In this document: positions 1 through 4,931 of the stretch, piece after piece
Layout of the letters: every line of letters begins with the position of its first letter
Position numbering within the stretch: the stretch's first letter is position 1
Assembly: GCA_014729945.1 (NCBI GenBank)
Contig: WJJC01000110.1
Coordinates: forward strand, 1 to 6,193
Reading direction: 5' to 3'
DNA: 6,193 nucleotides
From: Candidatus Bathyarchaeota archaeon
GTDB taxonomy: Archaea; Thermoproteota; Bathyarchaeia; TCS64
The notes under the pieces: model-generated
Databases searched by the model: none
What the model saw: the letters and a program-made list of their open reading frames with translations, nothing else
Told to the model about the DNA's origin: nothing
Position numbers and translations under genes: made by a program

Positions 1-1275
1 ACCAGGTCTTGGGCGTGTAAATCGTGTGGTACCATCAGGGTTAGCGGAACGGGTCTCCGCGGGAACCCCGTCTAAGGCCTGTTTTGCTCTGTCTACTACT
101 GCGATGAGAGCCGGTCTGCATTTCTCCTCTTTATCAGCTACGATAACCACAGCGTCCATCGGTTCGGCCCCCACAATTTCCCTAAAGTTATCCACTTCTT
201 CCTGAGATATCATATACCCTGGAAGCTCATCTGTGTGGAATATTCCCTTTACACCGCCCAAGAACTTTGCATGATCACTCATCTCTGTCCCCAGTCTCCT
301 ATCCGGGCACAACTCCATACCCATTAATTCCTTGAATCCTTTTAACTTAACAGCGTAAACGCGTCCACCTCTCTCAAGGGCGTTTACAATTATCCTTGAC
401 TCGGTGCCCGCGAATACGCTAGATACATCAAAGAGTTCTTTCCCCAAGTCACTGGGTTTAACACCTCTCTCTTTGAGGACCTCTTTGATCTCTAATAAAG
501 CGGTTTGACGCTGTGCCTCATACTCCACTATAGTCTCAAGCATACCCAGATCTTGAGCTCCCTTTATCTCGATTATAGCCCCGTCTTTGATACTGACGTT
601 TACGTCCTGCCTTATGGTACCCAATCCTCGACGTACTTTGCCTGTAGCTCTAAGGATCGAGCCTATACGTTTGGCTACATGGTAGACTTCTATTGGTCTA
701 TGCATCTCTGGAGCGGTGGTTATCTCGATAAGGGGGATGCCCAGACGATCCAGTCGATAGGTTATGGTTTCACCATCTTCCTCTATCTTACGAGCGGCGT
801 CCTCCTCGATAGCTACTTGTTCAATGTTGTATGTTTTTCCTTCTGCTTCTATGGCGCCCCCTAGGCTAACTACACTGGTACGTTGGAAGCCCCCCGTGTT
901 GCTACCATCCACAACAGTCTTACGCATAACTTGGACCTCATCCACAGGTGTTCCCTCTGTTAGTAGTGTGAACTGGAGGGCGATGTCCAATGCCTCATAA
1001 TCTAGAGCCCCCGGTGGTTCCTCATCCATCTCGACAAGACAGTTAGTATCGTGATTAGCCTCATAGATAATGGTCTTACCCTTCAGGAACTCAAATAAGG
1101 CTGCTGGGTCCACCTCACCCAGCTCACTCTGAGCTGGTCTTAGCTTTCTAATGAATGTGTAGTCAGGTTCGTCTTTACTTAGCTGAGGTGGACATGAGCA
1201 GAATAGTTTATGCTCCGTGGCTAATTCTTGGTGAATCTCGATACCAACCTTTAACCCTAGTTTCTCATAGTCCAT
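1..1275 (-). CDS. gatE: Glu-tRNA(Gln) amidotransferase subunit E, N-terminal 425 residues (runs off window)
   Basis: GatE is the tRNA-binding kinase/transamidase subunit of archaeal GatDE. It phosphorylates the glutamate of Glu-tRNA(Gln) and amidates it with ammonia from GatD, in the cytoplasm. The reading frame is open from the ATG at 1275 to the window edge. Seen in the protein are the GatB/E N-terminal signature GIEIHQEL (residues 11-18), DGSNTGGFQRT (123-133), the signature LDRLGIPLIEITTAPE (175-190) and RQDVNVSI (222-229). From about residue 280 there is the AspRS-like GAD insertion that distinguishes GatE from bacterial GatB, with FAGTESRI, GMELCPDRRLGTEMSDHAKF and a GGVKGIFHTDELPGY stretch. 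Family members are about 620-630 residues, so roughly the last third (helical and YqeY-like tail, tRNA-binding) is missing only because the window ends. The ATG shares its A with the gatD stop (TAATG), and a GGAGG lies 8 nt upstream inside gatD, which favours translational coupling. No frameshift is seen. Identification is very secure. Confidence 0.97.
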   Translation of the reverse strand, partial: MDYEKLGLKVGIEIHQELATEHKLFCSCPPQLSKDEPDYTFIRKLRPAQSELGEVDPAALFEFLKGKTIIYEANHDTNCLVEMDEEPPGALDYEALDIALQFTLLTEGTPVDEVQVMRKTVVDGSNTGGFQRTSVVSLGGAIEAEGKTYNIEQVAIEEDAARKIEEDGETITYRLDRLGIPLIEITTAPEMHRPIEVYHVAKRIGSILRATGKVRRGLGTIRQDVNVSIKDGAIIEIKGAQDLGMLETIVEYEAQRQTALLEIKEVLKERGVKPSDLGKELFDVSSVFAGTESRIIVNALERGGRVYAVKLKGFKELMGMELCPDRRLGTEMSDHAKFLGGVKGIFHTDELPGYMISQEEVDNFREIVGAEPMDAVVIVADKEEKCRPALIAVVDRAKQALDGVPAETRSANPDGTTRFTRPRPG

Positions 1276-2606
1276 TATCCCATCCTCCCTAGATAGGGTG
1301 TTCTTGAATTCAACTCTCCCACGATATTGGTTAACATGAGTTTCCTCACTTCTTCCGTTTCATCGGTCTGACCTAGACACCATTTGAGTTTAACTAGTGC
1401 TGTCTCACCGTGCATATCTTCCATAGGTATGGCGCCTCTATCCAAGAGTTCCCTGCCGTGGCTGTACACGTTGAGATTGACTCTACCCCAGATACATTGA
1501 CTAACAACTCCGACAAAAACATCTTCCCTATGGGCTCTTTCAACGGCTGGCCAGAGTATCTTGTTTACCTGACCCAACCCGGTGGCCTCGATAATTAATC
1601 CCCTGTATCCATCATCAATGAAATACTCCAGTACCCCTGGATCCATATCTGGATGAAACTTTACAAGGGCTGCCTTATCGCTGAAATTGTTCATTAGCCT
1701 TGGCTCCGAGTCCTGGCGAGTTCTATAGTTAGGGTTTATAATCTCCAGTTCATCACTCCTGTAGCGGGCTAGGGGGAAATCGTTGACTGGCTGGAAAGCG
1801 TATCTGGCGCTTGTGTGGCATTTTCTCACCTTTGTTCCTCTAATATAGCTTATGGACTCGTCACTGGTGTTCTCGTGTAATCCTACGCAGACCTCCGCAA
1901 AAGGAGCATATGCGGCCGTGTATACTCCCCCCATGAGGTTGGTGGCGTTGTCGCTGCTGGGTCGGTCACTTGATCGTTGGCTGCCTACAAAGATTACTGG
2001 TACTGGTAGGTCTTGGAGTGCGAAGCTCATGGCAGCTGCGCTGTACCCCATGGTATCTGTTCCATGTGTGAATATGATGCCATCTGCTCCCCGCCTGATC
2101 TTCTCATAGGCCCTTTCCGCCATCCCCTCCCAGTGTTTGTGCCCGATATCCTCGCTAAATACACTGTAAAGGATATCAGCGTCAACATCAGCGATATCAA
2201 CCAGCTCAGGCACGATACCAAGTAAGTCGTGGCTGGTCATAGCGGATACTACGCCACCGGTTACATAGTCCACACGGCTAGCGATTGTCCCCCCTGTACT
2301 AATTATGCTTACTTTTGGTAGTCCTTCCTCTGCTTTGGGTAAGGGAGGTTGCTTGAATTCTGGTTTTGGTGCCGTGCCTATTTTCTTTACCCGCATGTCT
2401 TCTGTGTACCTTAGTCCGATATTGTACCCTGATTTAAGTTTAATAATAAGGTGATACTGGTCATAGGTCTCTACCCTAGGCATTAGGCTGCCGGAGTATT
2501 GCTGATTATTGACAACCACCTCCACTTTATCTCCTATATCTGCATCCGCTTCTATGAGGACGTCCCTGAGTTGTCCACGGTATCCGGTTAGCTTCTCCTC
2601 CGACAT
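1275..2606 (-). CDS. gatD: Glu-tRNA(Gln) amidotransferase subunit D (asparaginase-like)
   Basis: GatD hydrolyses glutamine (or asparagine) and passes ammonia to GatE, so that misacylated Glu-tRNA(Gln) becomes Gln-tRNA(Gln). The chosen start gives 443 residues, normal for the family. Residues 1-80 form the small N-terminal barrel (GDKVEVVV, GYNIGLRY), followed by a proline-rich linker at about 80-97. The L-asparaginase I-type domain begins at about 98. It has the first threonine motif STGGTIAS (103-110) with a tyrosine at 114, the second motif THGTDTM (180-186), GSQRSSDRPSSDN (208-220) and the GTKVRKCH segment (257-264), which carries a conserved lysine. The frame is open up to an ATG at 2663, but that adds 19 atypical residues (MVNFNHIFNM...) translated from the TATA box and a palindrome. 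I therefore prefer the ATG at 2606, where family-like sequence (MSEEKLTGYRG) begins. No Shine-Dalgarno precedes it, consistent with a very short leader. It overlaps gatE by one base. Confidence 0.96.
   Translation of the reverse strand: MSEEKLTGYRGQLRDVLIEADADIGDKVEVVVNNQQYSGSLMPRVETYDQYHLIIKLKSGYNIGLRYTEDMRVKKIGTAPKPEFKQPPLPKAEEGLPKVSIISTGGTIASRVDYVTGGVVSAMTSHDLLGIVPELVDIADVDADILYSVFSEDIGHKHWEGMAERAYEKIRRGADGIIFTHGTDTMGYSAAAMSFALQDLPVPVIFVGSQRSSDRPSSDNATNLMGGVYTAAYAPFAEVCVGLHENTSDESISYIRGTKVRKCHTSARYAFQPVNDFPLARYRSDELEIINPNYRTRQDSEPRLMNNFSDKAALVKFHPDMDPGVLEYFIDDGYRGLIIEATGLGQVNKILWPAVERAHREDVFVGVVSQCIWGRVNLNVYSHGRELLDRGAIPMEDMHGETALVKLKWCLGQTDETEEVRKLMLTNIVGELNSRTPYLGRMG
1281..1289 (-). promoter_or_regulatory. 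Shine-Dalgarno for gatE inside the gatD 3' end
   Basis: The minus strand reads GGGAGGATGGGATA directly before the gatE ATG. The GGAGG core sits 8 nt from the start codon, the usual spacing, and the start overlaps the gatD TAA. It is the clearest ribosome binding site in the window and suggests that ribosomes finishing gatD re-initiate on gatE. Confidence 0.7.
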
Positions 2607-2637
2607 ATAAATCAGAGAAAAGAACCATCTAGGCATA

Positions 2638-2647
2638 TTAAAAATAT
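2638..2647 (-). promoter_or_regulatory. Probable TATA box of the gatDE operon
   Basis: The minus strand reads ATATTTTTAA here, continuing TATG. Its centre is about 36 nt upstream of the gatD ATG at 2606. With the usual archaeal spacing of 25-27 nt from box to start site, transcription would begin near 2616 and leave a leader of about 10 nt, fitting the lack of a Shine-Dalgarno. The same ten bases recur twice upstream of the S30e gene. The position is inferred from sequence only. Confidence 0.5.
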
Positions 2648-2662
2648 GGTTAAAATTAACCA
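2647..2662. promoter_or_regulatory. 16-bp inverted repeat abutting the gatD TATA box (candidate operator)
   Basis: The sequence is TGGTTAAAATTAACCA: 7-bp perfect arms (TGGTTAA / TTAACCA) around AA. It begins exactly where the proposed TATA box ends, on the upstream side, where a BRE or a regulator would bind. A protein bound here could block TBP/TFB or recruit them. It may also be a chance palindrome in AT-rich DNA; no regulator gene lies nearby. Confidence 0.4.
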
Positions 2663-2664
2663 AG

Positions 2665-2674
2665 TATACGTATA
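2665..2674. repeat. 10-bp perfect palindrome upstream of gatD
   Basis: TATACGTATA is a perfect palindrome two bases beyond the 16-bp inverted repeat. It could be part of the same regulatory site or an upstream TATA-like element. It is short and AT-rich, so chance is a serious alternative. Confidence 0.3.
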
Positions 2675-2715
2675 TTACCCGAGTTTATTTGAGTGATAGA
2701 GGTGGTGATTACCCT

Positions 2716-2738
2716 AAAAAAGTTAAAAATTCTTTTTT
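2716..2738. repeat. A6G / CT6 inverted repeat
   Basis: AAAAAAG and CTTTTTT form a 7-bp stem around a 9-nt AT loop. On either strand it ends in six T, so it could stop transcription in both directions or simply be a bent, easily melted AT element upstream of the gatD promoter. The stem has a single G-C pair and would be weak as RNA. Confidence 0.35.
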
Positions 2739-2762
2739 GAAATCTAGATATAATCATTGTAA

Positions 2763-2773
2763 GGTAATTTACC
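2763..2773. repeat. 11-bp inverted repeat GGTAATTTACC
   Basis: GGTAA and TTACC arms flank a single T. The half-site resembles the ATTACCC repeats at 2674-2680 and 2708-2714 (complement GGGTAAT) and loosely the GGTTAA arms of the palindrome beside the gatD TATA box. Together they could be multiple sites for one DNA-binding protein. This is seen as sequence only; function is inferred. Confidence 0.3.
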
Positions 2774-2883
2774 AAAAAGTGAACCATGAAATAGCTCTAT
2801 TCTGCATAGAAATATGATTCAGTGGGACGCATACAAATATATTTTAGAATCGGATGGAGAATCACCATCAATCAAGTTTAATA

Positions 2884-2949
2884 ATCTTTCCGGATAATGC
2901 ATCAGCTAAGTTGCTGGTTCTTGTATCTAGTTCAAACCCTAGAAAAGAT
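2884..2949. other. Possible three-stem, tRNA-like fold (strand unknown)
   Basis: Three stems fit a three-way junction. The closing stem is ATCTTT (2884-2889) with AAAGAT (2944-2949). One hairpin is 2901-2906/2913-2918 with a 6-nt loop and one G-T pair. A second hairpin, 2926-2930/2939-2943, stacks directly on the closing stem with loop TTCAAACC on the plus strand, which recalls a T-loop but is 8 nt. It is only 66 nt long, has no D arm and has no plausible anticodon loop, so it is not a functional canonical tRNA. It could be a tRNA relic, a small RNA or a chance fold; the complementary strand folds similarly. Confidence 0.22.
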
Positions 2950-3018
2950 AAGTAATATCAATGAAGCCCTTGTACTTATTTTTTTCTGAGTACGTTTCCC
3001 ATATTAATAATGCGGAGG

Positions 3019-3066
3019 AATAGGCCATGAGAAAAAACGAGCATCTGCTTTTAAAAATAATAAAGC
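3019..3066 (-). terminator. Probable transcription end of elp3 (T-rich tracts)
   Basis: Just after the elp3 TGA the minus strand reads TTTATTATTTTTAAAAGC. A very small dyad (AGC-AGAT-GCT) follows, then T6 at 3037-3032. Archaeal RNA polymerase commonly stops at such T-runs without needing a strong hairpin. The tracts precede the 460-nt gap and a separate gatD promoter, so termination here is reasonable. Confidence 0.4.
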
Positions 3067-4638
3067 TCAGACAAGGAGTTTGCTTACGTAGACCCCTTCT
3101 TTCCTGTATCCTAGTTTAGTGTAATACTGTTTTGTGCCTAGGGCGCTCATGACGACCATCTTACCGGCATCATACTCTTCTATAGCAGTTTTCTCAGCCT
3201 CATTCATCAATCTCTCACCCCAGCCTTGGTGCTGCCAGTCTTGGGCATCCTCACCCACAGGAGTCATCTCCCCGTAGACGTGAAGCTCCCTGATTAAACC
3301 AGTATTCGGGTTTATCTCGGGTCTATGAGGGTTCTCACCGGGAAGTCTTAATCTAACGAACCCTATGAGGGTCTGGTTCCGATCCTCTGCGCTTATAAAC
3401 GCCTCCACACCCCCTGAGGCTTCATAGACTCTATGATGAATGTCCAGTGTATCCTTATCTATGGGGACATCTGCACGTGCCCTGTGCCCAACTTCTCTAC
3501 ATCTAATGCAGCTACAATCTTCCCCTAGTTCCTTGAGCTTTTTCTTGGCTAGTTGGCGGAGATTGCTCTTGTTTACCCCTGCCTCTATCTGGTGTAGGGG
3601 TATATCTCGTTGTATCCTCATGATCCTGATCCACGGTGGGATCATCTGTTTAACCCTTGAGACTAAATTTACTGCTTCCTCCGTAGTAAGAGGCTCATAC
3701 GCGCCGTTACGCCACCAATCATATAGACGAGTACCCTTCACTACCAGCGTCGGGTATATCTTGAGCATATCAGGCTTGAACCTTGGATCATTGAATATGG
3801 TCCTGAAGCCCTCTATGTCCCGTTCAAAGCTGCTTCCAGGTAGCCCAGGCATCATATGGTAGCATACCTTCAAGCCGACATTCTTCATGACGCGGGTACC
3901 ATCCACCACGTCTTGGACAGTGTGCCCACGGTCCACCAGCTGATATATATCATCGTATACGTTCTGTACACCTATCTCCACTCGTGTTCCACCCAGTTCC
4001 AGCATTCCATCTACATGGTGGGGGTCCAGGTAATCGGGTCTAGTCTCAAAAGTAACTCCAACATTCCTCGTCCTACTTGACTCAGCGTTAAGTTTCGCTT
4101 CCTCCAAACTATTTGAATCCTCTAAAGTGATGGCATCCAGACAACCTTTCATGAACCAGCGCTGATATTCTATAGGAGAGGCAGGGAAAGTCCCGCCCAT
4201 CACTATTAAATCAATCTTATCCACCTCATGCCCTATGGCTTCTAGTTGCTCAACACGGCTTCTGACCTGATCATAGGGATTAAACATGTTCTGTTCTCCA
4301 CGCATCGCTGCTGGCTCGTGACCTGTATAACTCTGGGGAGAATTATCATCAGGTCCACCTGGGCAGTATGCGCATCGTCCATGAGGACACGCATGGGGCT
4401 TGGTCATTACTGCAACAACGTTTACGCCGCTGAGGGCACGAGTGGCTTTTCTCCTGAGTATTGGGATTAACTGGTCCCACTCATCGTCTTCTAGGAGGCT
4501 TATGATCTCAGAGTTGGAGGGGATATAACCCAGATTATATTTACGAGTAACCTTGAACTTGGTTTTCTCCACATCACGCTTAGTGGGGGACTCCATGGAT
4601 AACAGAGTATCGATAATCTCTCTGAGTTCTGATTGCAA
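3067..4638 (-). CDS. elp3: Elp3: tRNA uridine-34 carboxymethyltransferase (radical SAM + GNAT)
   Basis: Elp3 uses acetyl-CoA and S-adenosylmethionine to place a carboxymethyl-type group on carbon 5 of wobble U34 in tRNAs; in archaea it works without the other Elongator subunits. The 523-residue length is typical. Residues 1-50 carry the family N-terminal helix and IPSNSEI (39-45). The [4Fe-4S] motif C-x4-C-x2-C is C84, C89 and C92 (CPHGRCAYCPGG). Radical SAM landmarks follow: MGGTFPA (147-153), FETRPDYL (197-204), RVEIGVQ (219-225) and MMPGLPGS (262-269). A Cys cluster CSCIRC (375-380) is the likely zinc site. The GNAT domain covers about 395-523, with IRELHVYGEMTPVG (449-462), the acetyl-CoA loop QHQGWG (469-474) and KQYYTKLGY (503-511). 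The start is TTG at 4638: the next in-frame codon upstream that is not sense is the S30e stop, and no ATG or GTG lies between. An ATG at codon 15 would remove the conserved helix. It follows rps30e by 36 nt and may be co-transcribed with it. Confidence 0.96.
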   Translation of the reverse strand: MQSELREIIDTLLSMESPTKRDVEKTKFKVTRKYNLGYIPSNSEIISLLEDDEWDQLIPILRRKATRALSGVNVVAVMTKPHACPHGRCAYCPGGPDDNSPQSYTGHEPAAMRGEQNMFNPYDQVRSRVEQLEAIGHEVDKIDLIVMGGTFPASPIEYQRWFMKGCLDAITLEDSNSLEEAKLNAESSRTRNVGVTFETRPDYLDPHHVDGMLELGGTRVEIGVQNVYDDIYQLVDRGHTVQDVVDGTRVMKNVGLKVCYHMMPGLPGSSFERDIEGFRTIFNDPRFKPDMLKIYPTLVVKGTRLYDWWRNGAYEPLTTEEAVNLVSRVKQMIPPWIRIMRIQRDIPLHQIEAGVNKSNLRQLAKKKLKELGEDCSCIRCREVGHRARADVPIDKDTLDIHHRVYEASGGVEAFISAEDRNQTLIGFVRLRLPGENPHRPEINPNTGLIRELHVYGEMTPVGEDAQDWQHQGWGERLMNEAEKTAIEEYDAGKMVVMSALGTKQYYTKLGYRKEGVYVSKLLV

Positions 4639-4662
4639 TTCGGGGGAAAGAGAAGTAAAGGG

Positions 4663-4671
4663 ATTAAAAAA
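4663..4671 (-). promoter_or_regulatory. TTTTTTAAT element: elp3 TATA box or rps30e terminator
   Basis: In the 36-nt gap between the S30e stop and the elp3 TTG the minus strand has TTTTTTAAT, then a pyrimidine-rich run ending in CCCCCGAA. The element is centred about 29 nt before the TTG, the spacing expected for a TATA box of a leaderless transcript. A T6 run right after a stop codon is equally good as an archaeal terminator. The sequence does not decide between these, and no Shine-Dalgarno is present. Confidence 0.4.
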
Positions 4672-4674
4672 GGA

Positions 4675-4836
4675 TTAGTTTCGACGATTATATCCCGTAT
4701 TTCCGCTGAGTATCCGTTTCTTGTAGTTACCCCTGTTCCTCTTTTTAGGACTAGGACTTTTCTTTGGTTTTCCCTCAATCTTGGGAGTCTGGGATCTTAC
4801 TTTCCCAGCTTTTGTTAATGAGCCGTGTGTTGGCAA
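4675..4836 (-). CDS. rps30e: Small-subunit ribosomal protein S30e (53 residues, TTG start)
   Basis: This short gene encodes ribosomal protein S30e (eS30), a component of the small subunit near the decoding region in archaea and eukaryotes. The product begins [20 protein letters not shown], closely matching the family core (eukaryotic S30 has KVHGSLARAGKVRGQTPK). A basic, flexible segment follows ([23 protein letters not shown]), and it ends GYNRRN. It is rich in Lys/Arg with almost no acid, as expected for an rRNA-binding tail protein. Length and composition are typical of archaeal S30e. The start is well fixed: the frame upstream reads TGA-ATT-AAA-TTG, so TTG is the only standard initiator after the stop. 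No Shine-Dalgarno is evident. It lies 95 nt after the MBL gene with its own promoter-like DNA, and 36 nt before elp3, in the same reading frame as elp3. Confidence 0.93.
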   Translation of the reverse strand: MPTHGSLTKAGKVRSQTPKIEGKPKKSPSPKKRNRGNYKKRILSGNTGYNRRN

Positions 4837-4870
4837 TTTAATTCACTACAGCCCTTACCAGTTAGGAGTA

Positions 4871-4880
4871 TTAAAAATAT
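4871..4880 (-). promoter_or_regulatory. Probable TATA box of rps30e
   Basis: The minus strand reads ATATTTTTAA (continuing TACTCC), identical over ten bases to the gatD box. It is centred about 39 nt before the S30e TTG, predicting a leader of roughly 12-15 nt. A second identical copy lies exactly 40 bp further upstream, and a TTTATATT-like element lies between, so the real box could be another one. Confidence 0.45.
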
Positions 4881-4887
4881 TTCCCTT

Positions 4888-4904
4888 TTTTATACAATAT
4901 AAAA
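4888..4904. repeat. 17-bp inverted repeat between two promoter-like boxes
   Basis: TTTTATA and TATAAAA arms (7 bp) surround CAA. The element sits about midway between the two TTAAAAATAT copies, at 4871-4880 and 4911-4920. It may be a second TATA element, an operator for the S30e-elp3 transcript, or part of the 3' end of the upstream MBL transcript. The AT-only arms make chance likely enough to keep confidence low. Confidence 0.3.
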
Positions 4905-4910
4905 GAGGCG

Positions 4911-4920
4911 TTAAAAATAT
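4911..4920 (-). promoter_or_regulatory. Second copy of the ATATTTTTAA box, next to the MBL gene stop
   Basis: This is identical to the elements at 4871-4880 and 2638-2647. It lies 11 nt beyond the MBL stop codon on the minus strand, so its T5 run could serve as the MBL terminator rather than as a promoter. If it is a promoter, it would give a leader of about 50 nt for rps30e. Confidence 0.3.
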
Positions 4921-4931
4921 GTTGTGTGGTT

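Larger units (their letters stand above)
2607..3066. other. AT-rich intergenic region between elp3 and gatD
   Basis: This 460-nt stretch has no gene I can support. Going down the minus strand from the elp3 stop it holds T-rich terminator-like tracts (about 3019-3066), a possible three-stem fold (2884-2949), a short IR GGTAATTTACC (2763-2773), an A6G/CT6 inverted repeat (2716-2738), two ATTACCC direct repeats (2674-2680 and 2708-2714), and the gatD promoter with its palindromes. Base composition is clearly lower in GC than the flanking genes. Small open frames exist, for example 33 codons on the plus strand at 2854-2955 and 27 codons on the plus strand at 2814-2897, but none has a good ribosome binding site or a recognisable product. 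Confidence 0.7.

Noticed and set aside
505..1000. Plus-strand open frames of 119 and 78 codons
   Set aside because: They lie antisense to gatE; the translations are low-complexity and unfamiliar, and the minus-strand frame encodes well-conserved GatE throughout.
2607..2663. 19-codon N-terminal extension of gatD to the ATG at 2663
   Set aside because: The extra residues do not look like the family, and their DNA contains the TATA box and palindrome; the ATG at 2606 gives normal GatD length.
2818..2870. C/D-box small RNA on the minus strand (TGATGG ... CTGA, about 52 nt)
   Set aside because: The spacing is right, but box C deviates from RTGATGA and no convincing D'/C' pair is present.
2814..2955. 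Small plus-strand frames (27 codons from 2814, 33 codons from 2854) and short minus-strand frames in the elp3-gatD gap
   Set aside because: Several frames and both strands give protein-like short peptides here, as expected by chance in AT-rich DNA; none has a good ribosome binding site, promoter spacing or recognisable family.
2664..3066. A canonical tRNA gene in the intergenic gap
   Set aside because: The only T-arm-like hairpin has an 8-nt loop, and the 66-nt fold lacks a D arm and an anticodon loop.
3440..4080. Plus-strand open frames of 140 and 74 codons
   Set aside because: These are shadows of the Elp3 coding strand; Ser- and Leu-rich translations without recognisable motifs.
4500..4818. 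Open frames of 92 codons (minus) and 61 codons (plus) over the S30e/elp3 junction
   Set aside because: They are out-of-frame readings of rps30e and the elp3 5' end; the S30e match in the proper frame explains this DNA.
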